64,000 bases of DNA, from NCBI GenBank assembly GCA_027257055.1, contig JAPVLO010000961.1:1-64000 (forward strand), given 5' to 3'. The notes under the pieces were generated by a model. It worked only from the letters and a program-made list of their open reading frames with translations, was not told where the DNA came from and made no database searches. The stretch is from Cephalopachus bancanus. Taxonomy: Eukaryota; Chordata; Mammalia; Primates; Tarsiidae. Position numbers and translations under genes: made by a program. This document shows positions 1 through 12,645 of the stretch, in pieces. Numbering within the stretch: position 1 is the stretch's first letter; every line of letters starts with the position of its first letter.

Positions 1-497
1 ATTAACTTAAACACCATGCCAAGTGGGATTTATTTCTGGGAAACCTGGATAGCACAACTTACAAAACACAAATGTCATTTCTCACAAAACTCAATCAAAG
101 GAACCTACCACACTAGCAGTATGAAAGCAGCAACATACAACCTTCTTTACTGAGGTCGAAAGGGATTTGAGAAAAGTTCACACTGATTCATGATACAAAC
201 GCTAACAGGTGACCCAGAATAGAAGAAAACCTCCTTCACCTAATAAAGCTCATGGAGGAAAACACAAAACTGATGTGCTTACTCCATGGTGAAACTTTCA
301 GCTTTTCCCAAAGACCAAGAACAATACATGGATATAGTCTTCCACGACGTCCCTTCAAGATAGGGTTAAGAATGCTGAACAAAGCAGTTAAACAAAACAC
401 AATGTTTCAAGGTATCCTAATCTGAGATGACGAAGTAAAGTTAACTCACTTCACACAGACACGACGTTACGTATAGATAGCTCCAAAAAGTTCACCA

Positions 498-498
<1 letters not shown>

Positions 499-538
<40 letters not shown>

Positions 539-568
539 CACACACTCACACACACACACTCACACACT
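499..568. repeat. (CA)n microsatellite inside the unit
   Basis: Dinucleotide tract with a few interruptions (cact). Counterparts occur in every unit (about 4711-4772, 8930-8990, 13143-13206, 20226-20274, 24343-24403) and in the diverged single copy (35100-35133). Its length differs between units. Confidence 0.95.
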
Positions 569-628
569 CGCCCTTTCAGAACTAAAAATTCAGCATTGTT
601 GCGGAACAGGAATTCAACATACAAAAAC

Positions 629-1163
629 CAGGTGTCTCTCTACACTTTCAAAGTCAACCTGAAGAAACCACTAAGGAAACAATTCATTTACAATAGCAGC
701 CAAAACCACAAAATAATAAAAACAAAAGTTAAGCAGACAATAGAATAGTACCCTAAACAGTACACAATATTGCTGATAGACATTGCAGAGGACATAAACA
801 AATGAAAAGGATATACTGGGTTTAATGAATAAAAACCATGATATTGGAGGATGCCACTACACAACGCACTACGGACAACAAGAAATCTCTCCCCAAACCC
901 AAATGTCTTGTCTTTCAGTAGAATTGCACGCGACCTGCAGTAGCCCAGATTGCCTTCAAAGTGGACAAAGTTTAGGGTTTCACACTTTCTGCTTTCACAA
1001 AAGTCTCATAAACCAAACAGAGAGGCAACGGTATAAAACCCTAACTATTGATCCCTGGAACAGAACGAACAGTGAGGAATCAGTTTACACATTTATTGCC
1101 ACACACTTTCAGTGGGAATAGGGCAGAATTTCCACACACAGTTCTCACAAAACTGGATACTCT
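629..1163 (+). mobile_element. Old L1 ORF2 fragment, + strand, in unit 1
   Basis: The text resembles L1 ORF2 downstream of the reverse transcriptase: a stretch like aggaaacaattcatttacaatagcagc, then a block around ctattgatccctggaacagaa, then ctggatactctcatgcat. Frames are broken. The diverged single copy at 34.6-36.5 kb has the same element with a further 0.8 kb of L1, so this is an ancient L1 present before amplification. Short open frames here, such as 825-1121, are remnants of it. Copies lie at the same offset in the other units. Confidence 0.6.
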
Positions 1164-1300
1164 CATGCATAATCCAGCAGTTCCACTTCCAGCAAAAGCC
1201 ACAACACAGGTCAGAAAATACAAGAAAAGAAGAGTCTGTGAACTCACGGTTAAGGGTCCATGTCCATGAGCGGCCTCACTGACGTTCCCTCGAGGTGGTA

Positions 1301-1399
1301 GGGGGGCCCCAGCTCCGAGGCCTGCGGGGGGCCCAGCACCGCCGCCAGCGGGGGGCCCAGCTCCGCGGACATCGGGGGGCCCAGCTCCGCGGTCGTTCT
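1301..1399. repeat. 24-bp GC-rich minisatellite in the CpG island
   Basis: Four tandem blocks begin with six G at 1301, 1326, 1350 and 1374, each followed by CCCAGC or a close variant. Spacing is 25, 24 and 24 bp. Because 24 is a multiple of three, the frames stay open and encode an eight-residue Gly-Ala-Pro-Pro-like repeat on the minus strand. Units 1-4 have four blocks and unit 6 has three. The unit 7 version is rearranged. Confidence 0.85.
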
Positions 1400-1510
1400 T
1401 GTCGCAGGGAGCCACACTCTGGGGTCCCGCAGCGCGGGAGTCCGGAAGAACTCCGTGGGAGGCCGCGGACCTGGAGGCGGAACCGCGTTTCGCCTCGCTG
1501 CTGGCAGACA

Positions 1511-1614
1511 GGATGCTGAGGAAGGATCACGTCAACCCCCCAGGTTGCGCGGCAGCGACGCCACGCGTTGTGATCACGCCATTGCACTGCAGCCTCGCAA
1601 TGGCGAGAGACCCG
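1511..1614 (+). mobile_element. Alu right-end-like fragment within the unit
   Basis: The segment runs gatgctgaggaaggatcac, then gatcacgccattgcactgca, then gcgagagaccc, matching the order of the end of an Alu arm. The diverged copy (about 36,880-36,985) reads closer to Alu (gccgctgcactccagg, gagtgagacc). An AATAAA follows at about 1630. The combination of GC minisatellite plus Alu tail recalls composite retroelements, but the order differs from SVA. Confidence 0.6.
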
Positions 1615-2039
1615 TAGCCCCTCCCCCATAATAAAGTGATTGACAAGATGTACCATTCATTGGGTAGACTCGGTGTCTGATACATTTCAACAACTCGAAC
1701 GTAACATCAACACATGAAAAAAAGGAAACATGGTAAGAAAGAAAACATGCAAGATATCTAAACATACCTCTGCAGGAAAAAAGACACAAATCGGGAGAAT
1801 TCATTTTAAGCAGTACTATACAGTTGCTATAGTCAATGAATCATATCGAATTAGTCAACTGAGATATACTTCAAAAATGAGTTAACTAAAAATCACCAAT
1901 AGGATATTTTGTCTAAGCACCTTTCAGGAAAATAAGGGTACGTGTTTTTCTTTCGGTGTGGAAAAAAGTGATTAAGGCTACAGAAACAAGAATTTCTTTC
2001 TAATGACTGGCTATGGATTCAGGGTTCTGGTAGAAACTT

Positions 2040-2955
2040 TTTCTTCTTAATTTTTATTTGAAAGATGTAGGGTACAATTCAGGGTGAAATATATTAATAT
2101 TCATTTTACAGGAACCATTGTTTTTCAGGCCTGTCCCCGAACGTCCCCGCACCTCCGGCACAAGCCTACCACTGCAAATCCTGCCCCTCCCCCTCCCCTG
2201 CAATTTCCCAACTCTGAAAATCTTTTTTTTTGTTATTATGATGGTTGTTCAAGATCCGCTTATGAGTGAGTACATGTGACACTCAGTTTTTGCTTCTGTG
2301 AAAGGTCACCCCGTAGTATACACTCTAACTCCATCCAGGTTTCCGTGAACTTCATGATTTTGTTCTCGTTTAGACTGCATAATATGCCATTGTTCCTACG
2401 TACCACGTATTTTTAATCCAGTCCTCTTGAGATGGGCAGTATGGTTGGTTCCATGTTCTTGCCACTGCGAACAATGTGGCGATAAACATGCGTGTGCAAC
2501 TATCTCTTTTATAGAGGGATTTCTTTCTTCCTGAGATATTCCCAGTAGGAGGATGGCAGGGTGGATTTTTAGATCGTTTCGGAATCACCAAATGGTTATC
2601 CACCGAGATTGTACTCGTTGACACTCCCACGAGGAGTGTAGAAGTGTTCCCGTTTTGTCATTTCCTCGCCAGCATCTGCTGTTTTGGGAATTATTGATGA
2701 TAGCCATCCTGAATGAAATTAGGTGACCTCTCAATGGAGTTTTCCTTTGCATTTCTGAATGACTAATGAGGCTGAGCTTTTTGAAATGTCTTTGGTGGCT
2801 GCGTGTATGTCTGCTGTTGAGAAGGGTCTGTTCATATCTTGGCTCCCTTTGAAATGAGGCTGTTTGTTTTTCTCTTGTCGGCACGTGGCAGTTCCTAGTC
2901 GATCCTAGATGGTCATCTTTTGTCAGATGTACATTCGCAAATTTTTTTTCCACTC
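2040..2955 (-). mobile_element. L1 3' end fragment, - strand, in unit 1
   Basis: This is the reverse complement of the L1 ORF2 C-terminus and 3' UTR. It matches, block for block, the large L1 at 26.5-27.7 kb: cttatgagtgagtacatgtg, ctccatccaggtt, cttgagatgggcagtatgg, cctctcaatggagttttc, tttgaaatgaggctgtttgt. Frames are broken. The copy stops near 2955 where an Alu piece begins. Counterparts lie at about 6255-7170, 10465-11385 and 21710-22595. Confidence 0.75.
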
Positions 2956-2965
2956 GGTGGGTTGC

Positions 2966-3252
2966 TTTTCTCTCTTTGGAGTCAGGGCCTCACTCTGATG
3001 ACCAGACTGGAGTAGAGTGGTACAATCCTACCTGACCACAGTGTGGACCTCCTGGGCTCAGGCAATCCTCCCAAGCAGCTACAACTACAAGCCTATGTCT
3101 CCACGCCCATCTCATTGATGACATTTTGGAAATAGAGATAAGACGGCCTGATGTTACACAGTCGGGTCTCCAACTCCTGGGATCCAGCAATCTTCCTTCC
3201 TCAGTCTGCCAAAGTGCTGGATGAGAGCTGGGAGATTCCATGCCTGGCCTAA
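2966..3252 (-). mobile_element. Diverged Alu piece, - strand, in unit 1
   Basis: Alu in reverse orientation: gggcctcactctgatgacca, gactggagtagagtgg, ctcctgggctcaggcaatcc, ccaaagtgctgg. It is strongly diverged from the dimeric Alus elsewhere in the window. It sits directly after the L1 3' end piece in each unit. Confidence 0.65.
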
Positions 3253-4214
3253 CCTTAGCAGGAGTCATTTTGGTGCACAATAAAGTGTGCTCTGATTGCT
3301 GGGATACCCTTCCTAGCTGTCCATAGCCAACGATTTGGCTTGCTTTTCTTATGGAGCTATGAGTCTCCTTGACTTCTCAGCACGAATATTCACCCATCAA
3401 CCTTGCGGGAAGCACCCTTGGATTTGTTCTTCCCACATACTCTCCTTGAACAGTAGCCAACTCTTTTAGTGATAATTTCAGAGTGTGGTGATCATAGCCA
3501 GCGCCTCTGCTGCGAGGAAAACCTTCTCTAAACCCATGCTCTGGAGCCAAAGGTAAGGACAGAGACCCACTTCTCTTGGAGAGACATCCATGCTTCAGGG
3601 GTGGGTGCTGAGTGAGGTCATGTTTCCAGGTCCTCGCAGGTGGCCGCCACCAGCATGTCACCTCTGCTCTACAAGAAAAGCAGCTTGAAGACAATGTGAA
3701 CCCGATAACCCGGCTTGCCATGCCCAGGACAGAGCTCCAACCATGTGAGCGGGCAACAGATGGAGGAAGGAAGCCCCAGCCTCTCGGACTCCCTTGCCAG
3801 GAACTGAACCTCCATGACTCAGAGCTGGAAAGAAGACACTGACTCTCTGGTCTGGGAGCTGAGGAAAGACACAGGCCCATCTTCTCGGCCACACTCAACC
3901 AGGCAGATCCTTCACTATGTACCAGCTAGGGCGGGGATAGGTCATGGCCATGTGCCACCTACTCTCAATGCTCTTACGGAGACCAAACACTACTGGTGGC
4001 TGCCTGCCTAACTTAGGACAACTTCCAGAGACTTTGAAGAACTTTTGGAAAGCAGCAGCTATCATGGGCTATGATTCTTCTCTGAGTGGATGTCCACAGA
4101 GCTCCCATAGTGTTGGTGCGGGTGTGGAATCGCTATGCTTTTTCTTCAATTATTCATTGGAAGACATTCATCAGCATTTCGGACACCAATCCACGGCCAC
4201 GTGTATTAAAATGA
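3253..4214. other. Unassigned 0.96-kb segment of the unit
   Basis: I do not recognise this part. It is moderately GC-rich and contains a 173-codon open frame on the - strand (3377-3898). That frame is intact at full length in units 2 (7594-8115) and 3 (11808-12329) with at most one residue changed, and is partly open in units 5 and 6. The encoded sequence is rich in Ser, Arg and Trp and shows no motif I know, and overlapping frames are also open. A protein role is not supported. It could be an old LTR or DNA transposon. Confidence 0.5.
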
Positions 4215-4711
4215 ATTAACTTAAACACCATGCCAAGTGGGATTTATTTCTGGGAAACCTGGATAGCACAACTTACAAAACACAAATGTCATTTCTCACA
4301 AAACTCAATCAAAGGAACCTACCACACTAGCAGTATGAAAGCAGCAACATACAACCTTCTTTACTGAGGTCGAAAGGGATTTGAGAAAAGTTCACACTGA
4401 TTCATGATACAAACGCTAACAGGTGACCCAGAATAGAAGAAAACCTCCTTCACCTAATAAAGCTCATGGAGGAAAACACAAAACTGATGTGCTTACTCCA
4501 TGGTGAAACTTTCAGCTTTTCCCAAAGACCAAGAACAATACATGGATCTAGTCTTCCACGACGTCCCTTCAAGATAGGGTTAAGAATGCTGAACAAAGCA
4601 GTTAAACAAAACACAATGTTTCAAGGTATCCTAATCTGAGATGACGAAGTAAAGTTAACTCACTTCACACAGACACGACGTTACGTATAGATAGCTCCAA
4701 AAAGTTCACCA

Positions 4712-4764
<53 letters not shown>

Positions 4765-7700
4765 ACACACACTCACACACTCGCCCTTTCAGAACTAAAA
4801 ATTCAGCATTGTTGCGGAACAGGAATTCAACATACAAAAACCAGGTGTCTCTCTACACTTTCAAAGTCAACCTGAAGAAACCACTAAGGAAACAATTCAT
4901 TTACAATAGCAGCCAAAACCACAAAATAATAAAAACAAAAGTTAAGCAGACAATAGAATAGTACCCTAAACAGTACACAATATTGCTGATAGACATTGCA
5001 GAGGACATAAACAAATGAAAAGGATATACTGGGTTTAATGAATAAAAACCATGATATTGGAGGATGCCACTACACAACGCACTACGGACAACAAGAAATC
5101 TCTCCCCAAACCCAAATGTCTTGTCTTTCAGTAGAATTGCACGCGACCTGCAGTAGCCCAGATTGCCTTCAAAGTGGACAAAGTTTAGGGTTTCACACTT
5201 TCTGCTTTCACAAAAGTCTCATAAACCAAACAGAGAGGCAACGGTATAAAACCCTAACTACTGATCCCTGGAACAGAACGAACAGTGAGGAATCAGTTTA
5301 CACATTTATTGCCACACACTTTCAGTGGGAATAGGGCAGAATTTCCACACACAGTTCTCACAAAACTGGATACTCTCATGCATAATCCAGCAGTTCCACT
5401 TCCAGCAAAAGCCACAACACAGGTCAGAAAATACAAGAAAAGAAGAGTCTGTGAACTCACGGTTAAGGGTCCATGTCCATGAGCGGCCTCACTGACGTTC
5501 CCTCGAGGTGGTAGGGGGGCCCCAGCTCCGAGGCCTGCGGGGGGCCCAGCACCGCCGCCAGCGGGGGGCCCAGCTCCGCGGACATCGGGGGGCCCAGCTC
5601 CGCGGTCGTTCTTGTCGCAGGGAGCCACACTCTGGGGTCCCGCAGCGCGGGAGTCCGGAAGAACTCCGTGGGAGGCCGCGGACCTGGAGGCGGAACCGCG
5701 TTTCGCCTCGCTGCTGGCAGACAGGATGCTGAGGAAGGATCACGTCAACCCCCCCAGGTTGCGCGGCAGCGACGCCACGCGTTGTGATCACGCCATTGCA
5801 CTGCAGCCTCGCAATGGCGAGAGACCCGTAGCCCCTCCCCCATAATAAAGTGATTGACAAGATGTACCATTCATTGGGTAGACTCGGTGTCTGATACATT
5901 TCAACAACTCGAACGTAACATCAACACATGAAAAAATGGAAACATGGTAAGAAAGAAAACATGCAAGATATCTAAACATACCTCTGCAGGAAAAAAGACA
6001 CAAATCGGGAGAATTCATTTTAAGCAGTACTATACAGTTGCTATAGTCAATGAATCATATCGAATTAGTCAACTGAGATATACTTCAAAAATGAGTTAAC
6101 TAAAAATCACCAATAGGATATTTTGTCTAAGCACCTTTCAGGAAAATAAGGGTACGTGTTTTTCTTTCGGTGTGGAAAAAAGTGATTAAGGCTACAGAAA
6201 CAAGAATTTCTTTCTAATGACTGGCTATGGATTCAGGGTTCTGGTAGAAACTTTTTCTTCTTAATTTTTAATTTGAAAGATGTAGGGTACAATTCAGGGT
6301 GAAATATATTAATATTCATTTTACAGGAACCATTGTTTTTCAGGCCTGTCCCCGAACGTCCCCGCACCTCCGGCACAAGCCTACCACTGCAAATCCTGCC
6401 CCTCCCCCTCCCCTGCAATTTCCCAACTCTGAAAATCTTTTTTTTTGTTATTATGATGGTTGTTCAAGATCCGCTTATGAGTGAGTACATGTGACACTCA
6501 GTTTTTGCTTCTGTGAAAGGTCACCCCGTAGTATACACTCTAACTCCATCCAGGTTTCCGTGAACTTCATGATTTTGTTCTCGTTTAGACTGCATAATAT
6601 GCCATTGTTCCTACGTACCACGTATTTTTAATCCAGTCCTCTTGAGATGGGCAGTATGGTTGGTTCCATGTTCTTGCCACTGCGAACAATGTGGCGATAA
6701 ACATGCGTGTGCAACTATCTCTTTTATAGAGGGATTTCTTTCTTCCTGAGATATTCCCAGTAGGAGGATGGCAGGGTGGATTTTTAGATCGTTTCGGAAT
6801 CACCAAATGGTTATCCACCGAGATTGTACTCGTTGACACTCCCACGAGGAGTGTAGAAGTGTTCCCGTTTTGTCATTTCCTCGCCAGCATCTGCTGTTTT
6901 GGGAATTATTGATGATAGCCATCCTGACTGAAATGAGGTGACCTCTCAATGGAGTTTTCCTTGGCATTTCTGAATGACTAATGAGGCTGAGCTTTTTGAA
7001 ATGTCTTTGGTGGCTGCGTGTATGTCTGCTGTTGAGAAGGGTCTGTTCATACCTTTGGCTCCCTTTGAAATGAGGCTGTTTGTTTTTCTCTTGTCGGCAC
7101 GTGGCAGTTCCTAGTCGATCCTAGATGGTCATCTTTTGTCAGATGTACATTCGCAAATTTTTTTTTCCACTCGGTGGGTTGCTTTTCTCTCTTTGGAGTC
7201 AGGGCCTCACTCTGATGACCAGACTGGAGTAGAGTGGTACAATCCTACCTGACCACAGTGTGGACCTCCTGGGCTCAGGCAATCCTCCCAAGCAGCTACA
7301 ACTACAAGCCTATGTCTCCACGCCCATCTCATTGATGACATTTTGGAAATAGAGATAAGACGGCCTGATGTTACACAGTCGGGTCTCCAACTCCTGGGAT
7401 CCAGCAATCTTCCTTCCTCAGTCTGCCAAAGTGCTGGATGAGAGCTGGGAGATTCCATGCCTGGCCTAACCTTAGCAGGAGTCATTTTGGTGCACAATAA
7501 AGTGTGCTCTGATTGCTGGGATACCCTTCCTAGCTGTCCATAGCCAACGATTTGGCTTGCTTTTCTTATGGAGCTATGAGTCTCCTTGACTTCTCAGCAC
7601 GAATATTCACCCATCAACCTTGCGGGAAGCACCCTTGGATTTGTTCTTCCCACATACTCTCCTTGAACAGTAGCCAACTCTTTTAGTGATAATTTCAGAG

Positions 7701-8431
7701 TGTGGTGATCATAGCCAGCGCCTCTGCTGCGAGGAAAACCTTCTCTAAACCCATGCTCTGGAGCCAAAGGTAAGGACAGAGACCCACTTCTCTTGGAGAG
7801 ACATCCATGCTTCAGGGGTGGGTGCTGAGTGAGGTCATGTTTCCAGGTCCTCGCAGGTGGCCGCCACCAGCATGTCACCTCTGCTCTACAAGAAAAGCAG
7901 CTTGAAGACAATGTGAACCCGATAACCCGGCTTGCCATGCCCAGGACAGAGCTCCAACCATGTGAGCGGGCAACAGATGGAGGAAGGAAGCCCCAGCCTC
8001 TCGGACTCACTTGCCAGGAACTGAACCTCCATGACTCAGAGCTGGAAAGAAGACACTGACTCTCTGGTCTGGGAGCTGAGGAAAGACACAGGCCCATCTT
8101 CTCGGCCACACTCAACCAGGCAGATCCTTCACTATGTACCAGCTAGGGCGGGGATAGGTCATGGCCATGTGCCACCTACTCTCAATGCTCTTACGGAGAC
8201 CAAACACTACTGGTGGCTGCCTGCCTAACTTAGGACAACTTCCAGAGACTTTGAAGAACTTTTGGAAAGCAGCAGCTATCATGGGCTATGATTCTTCTCT
8301 GAGTGGATGTCCACAGAGCTCCCATAGTGTTGGTGCGGGTGTGGAATCGCTATGCTTTTTCTTCAATTATTCATTGGAAGACATTCATCAGCATTTCGGA
8401 CACCAATCCACGGCCACGTGTATTAAAATGA
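4215..8431. repeat. Macrosatellite unit 2
   Basis: Second full unit, 4217 bp, same element order as unit 1. It has seven C in the homopolymer of the Alu-like tail (about 5750), where units 1 and 4 have six. It has an isolated a-to-c difference near 4550 and a g-to-t change in the antisense 173-codon frame near 8010. The CpG island lies at about 5473-5835. Confidence 0.95.
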
Positions 8432-8929
8432 ATTAACTTAAACACCATGCCAAGTGGGATTTATTTCTGGGAAACCTGGATAGCACAACTTACAAAACAC
8501 AAATGTCATTTCTCACAAAACTCAATCAAAGGAACCTACCACACTAGCAGTATGAAAGCAGCAACATACAACCTTCTTTACTGAGGTCGAAAGGGATTTG
8601 AGAAAAGTTCACACTGATTCATGATACAAACGCTAACAGGTGACCCAGAATAGAAGAAAACCTCCTTCACCTAATAAAGCTCATGGAGGAAAACACAAAA
8701 CTGATGTGCTTACTCCATGGTGAAACTTTCAGCTTTTCCCAAAGACCAAGAACAATACATGGATATAGTCTTCCACGACGTCCCTTCAAGATAGGGTTAA
8801 GAATGCTGAACAAAGCAGTTAAACAAAACACAATGTTTCAAGGCATCCTAATCTGAGATGACGAAGTAAAGTTAACTCACTTCACACAGACACGACATTA
8901 CGTATAGATAGCTCCAAAAAGTTCACCAG

Positions 8930-8965
<36 letters not shown>

Positions 8966-11900
8966 ACTCCACACACACACACTCACACACTCGCCCTTTC
9001 AGAACTAAAAATTCAGCATTGTTGCGGAACAGGAATTCAACATACAAAAACCAGGTGTCTCTCTACACTTTCAAAGTCAACCTGAAGAAACCACTAAGGA
9101 AACAATTCATTTACAATAGCAGCCAAAACCACAAAATAATAAAAACAAAAGTTAAGCAGACAATAGAATAGTACCCTAAACAGTACACAATATTGCTGAT
9201 AGACATTGCAGAGGACATAAACAAATGAAAAGGATATACTGGGTTTAATGAATAAAAACCATGATATTGGAGGACGCCACTACGCAACGCACTACGGACA
9301 ACAAGAAATCTCTCCCCAAACCCAAATGTCTTGTCTTTCAGTAGAATTGCACGCGACCTGCAGTAGCCCAGATTGTCTTCAAAGTGGACAAAGTTTAGGG
9401 TTTCACACTTTCTGCTTTCACAAAAGTCTCATAAACCAAACAGAGAGGCAACGGTATAAAACCCTAACTATTGATCCCTGGAACAGAACGAACAGTGAGG
9501 AATCAGTTTACACATTTATTGCCACACACTTTCAGTGGGAATAGGGCAGAATTTCCACACACAGTTCTCACAAAACTGGATACTCTCATGCATAATCCAG
9601 CAGTTCCACTTCCAGCAAAAGCCACAACACAGGTCAGAAAATACAAGAAAAGAAGAGTCTGTGAACTCACGGTTAAGGGTCCATGTCCATGAGCGGCCTC
9701 ACTGACGTTCCCTCGAGGTGGTAGGGGGGCCCCAGCTCCGAGGCCTGCGGGGGGCCCAGCACCGCCGCCAGCGGGGGGCCCAGCTCCGCGGACATCGGGG
9801 GGCCCAGCTCCGCGGTCGTTCTTGTCGCAGGGAGCCACACTCTGGGGTCCCGCAGCGCGGGAGTCCGGAAGAACTCCGTGGGAGGCCGCGGACCTGGAGG
9901 CGGAACCGCGTTTCGCCTCGCTGCTGGCAGACAGGATGCTGAGGAAGGATCACGTCAACCCCCCCAGGTTGCGCGGCAGCGACGCCACGCGTTGTGATCA
10001 CGCCATTGCACTGCAGCCTCGCAATGGCGAGAGACCCGTAGCCCCTCCCCCATAATAAAGTGATTGACAAGATGTACCATTCATTGGGTAGACTCGGTGT
10101 CTGATACATTTCAACAACTCGAACGTAACATCAACACATGAAAAAATGGAAACATGGTAAGAAAGAAAACATGCAAGATATCTAAACATACCTCTGCAGG
10201 AAAAAAGACACAAATCGGGAGAATTCATTTTAAGCAGTACTATACAGTTGCTATAGTCAATGAATCATATCGAATTAGTCAACTGAGATATACTTCAAAA
10301 ATGAGTTAACTAAAAATCACCAATAGGATATTTTGTCTAAGCACCTTTCAGGAAAATAAGGGTACGTGTTTTTCTTTCGGTGTGGAAAAAAGTGATTAAG
10401 GCTACAGAAACAAGAATTTCTTTCTAATGACTGGCTATGGATTCAGGGTTCTGGTAGAAACTTTTTCTTCTTAATTTTTTATTTGAAAGATGTAGGGTAC
10501 AATTCAGGGTGAAATATATTAATATTCATTTTACAGGAACCATTGTTTTTCAGGCCTGTCCCCGAACGTCCCCGCACCTCCGGCACAAGCCTACCACTGC
10601 AAATCCTGCCCCTCCCCCTCCCCTGCAATTTCCCAACTCTGAAAATCTTTTTTTTTGTTATTATGATGGTTGTTCAAGATCCGCTTATGAGTGAGTACAT
10701 GTGACACTCAGTTTTTGCTTCTGTGAAAGGTCACCCCGTAGTATACACTCTAACTCCATCCAGGTTTCCGTGAACTTCATGATTTTGTTCTCGTTTAGAC
10801 TGCATAATATGCCATTGTTCCTACGTACCACGTATTTTTAATCCAGTCCTCTTGAGATGGGCAGTATGGTTGGTTCCATGTTCTTGCCACTGCGAACAAT
10901 GTGGCGATAAACATGCGTGTGCAACTATCTCTTTTATAGAGGGATTTCTTTCTTCCTGAGATATTCCCAGTAGGAGGATGGCAGGGTGGATTTTTAGATC
11001 GTTTCGGAATCACCAAATGGTTATCCACCGAGATTGTACTCGTTGACACTCCCACGAGGAGTGTAGAAGTGTTCCCGTTTTGTCATTTCCTCGCCAGCAT
11101 CTGCTGTTTTGGGAATTATTGATGATAGCCATCCTGAATGAAATTTGAGGTGACCTCTCAATGGAGTTTTCCTTTGCATTTCTGAATGACTAATGAGGCT
11201 GAGCTTTTTGAAATGTCTTTGGTGGCTGCGTGTATGTCTGCTGTTGAGAAGGGTCTGTTCATATCTCTTTGGGTCCCTTTGAAATGAGGCTGTTTGTTTT
11301 TCTCTTGTCGGCACGTGGCAGTTCCTAGTCGATCCTAGATGGTCATCTTTTGTCAGATGTACATTCGCAAATATTTTTTTCCACTCGGTGGGTTGCTTTT
11401 CTCTCTTTGGAGTCAGGGCCTCACTCTGATGACCAGACTGGAGTAGAGTGGTACAATCCTACCTGACCACAGTGTGGACCTCCTGGGCTCAGGCAATCCT
11501 CCCAAGCAGCTACAACTACAAGCCTATGTCTCCACGCCCATCTCATTGATGACATTTTGGAAATAGAGATAAGACGGCCTGATGTTACACAGTCGGGTCT
11601 CCAACTCCTGGGATCCAGCAATCTTCCTTCCTCAGTCTGCCAAAGTGCTGGATGAGAGCTGGGAGATTCCATGCCTGGCCTAACCTTAGCAGGAGTCATT
11701 TTGGTGCACAATAAAGTGTGCTCTGATTGCTGGGATACCCTTCCTAGCTGTCCATAGCCAACGATTTGGCTTGCTTTTCTTATGGAGCTATGAGTCTCCT
11801 TGACTTCTCAGCACGAATATTCACCCATCAACCTTGCGGGAAGCACCCTTGGATTTGTTCTTCCCACATACTCTCCTTGAACAGTAGCCAACTCTTTTAG

Positions 11901-12645
11901 TGATAATTTCAGAGTGTGGTGATCATAGCCAGCGCCTCTGCTGCGAGGAAAACCTTCTCTAAACCCATGCTCTGGAGCCAAAGGTAAGGACAGAGACCCA
12001 CTTCTCTTGGAGAGACATCCATGCTTCAGGGGTGGGTGCTGAGTGAGGTCATGTTTCCAGGTCCTCGCAGGTGGCCGCCACCAGCATGTCACCTCTGCTC
12101 TACAAGAAAAGCAGCTTGAAGACAATGTGAACCCGATAACCCGGCTTGCCATGCCCAGGACAGAGCTCCAACCATGTGAGCGGGCAACAGATGGAGGAAG
12201 GAAGCCCCAGCCTCTCGGACTCCCTTGCCAGGAACTGAACCTCCATGACTCAGAGCTGGAAAGAAGACACTGACTCTCTGGTCTGGGAGCTGAGGAAAGA
12301 CACAGGCCCATCTTCTCGGCCACACTCAACCAGGCAGATCCTTCACTATGTACCAGCTAGGGCGGGGATAGGTCATGGCCATGTGCCACCTACTCTCAAT
12401 GCTCTTACGGAGACCAAACACTACTGGTGGCTGCCTGCCTAACTTAGGACAACTTCCAGAGACTTTGAAGAACTTTTGGAAAGCAGCAGCTATCATGGGC
12501 TATGATTCTTCTCTGAGTGGATGTCCACAGAGCTCCCATAGTGTTGGTGCGGGTGTGGAATCGCTATGCTTTTTCTTCAATTATTCATTGGAAGACATTC
12601 ATCAGCATTTCGGACACCAATCCACGGCCACGTGTATTAAAATGA
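8432..12645. repeat. Macrosatellite unit 3
   Basis: Third full unit, 4214 bp. The (CA)n tract (about 8930-8990) is shorter and interrupted. It carries private changes near 9275-9285 and a small insertion near 11140. It shares the seven-C homopolymer with unit 2. The CpG island lies at about 9683-10045. Confidence 0.95.

Larger units (their letters stand above)
1260..1620. promoter_or_regulatory. CpG-rich island of the macrosatellite unit
   Basis: By hand count about 35 CpG dinucleotides lie in about 330 bp, in a window otherwise almost free of CpG. Sites such as CCGCGG, GCGCGG and ACGCGT recur. The island repeats in every clean unit (about 5473-5835, 9683-10045, 13898-14260, 20964-21300, 25097-25430). 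The diverged single copy has roughly 14 CpG in the same segment. Keeping this many CpG in the array suggests that it is unmethylated in the germ line or was very recently amplified. That is inference; promoter activity is not shown by the sequence. Confidence 0.65.
1..4214. repeat. Macrosatellite unit 1 (prototype, about 4.21 kb)
   Basis: First complete unit of a head-to-tail array. The same sequence restarts at 4215, 8432 and 12646, so unit lengths are 4214, 4217 and 4214. Units 1-3 differ only by scattered single bases and small length changes, for example in the CA tract. In order the unit holds a (CA)n tract (about 499-568), an old L1 piece on + (about 629-1163), a CpG-rich island with a 24-bp minisatellite (1260-1620), an L1 3' end on - (about 2040-2955), an Alu piece on - (about 2966-3252) and about 960 bp of unassigned sequence. 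The phase of the unit is arbitrary because the window begins inside the array. The near identity of neighbouring units points to recent homogenisation or expansion. Confidence 0.95.

Noticed and set aside
1030..1037. TATA-like box (tataaaa) upstream of the CpG island as a promoter
   Set aside because: It lies in L1-derived sequence and is absent from the diverged copy (ggtatcaaaa), so chance is the simpler reading.
825..1121. 98-codon frame repeated in every clean unit as a possible gene
   Set aside because: It falls in an old L1 ORF2 fragment and repeats only because the unit repeats. No start context or splice signal supports translation.
1260..1620. SVA-type composite retroelement
   Set aside because: It has a GC minisatellite plus an Alu-like piece, but there is no CCCTCT hexamer run or SINE-R, and the order is different.
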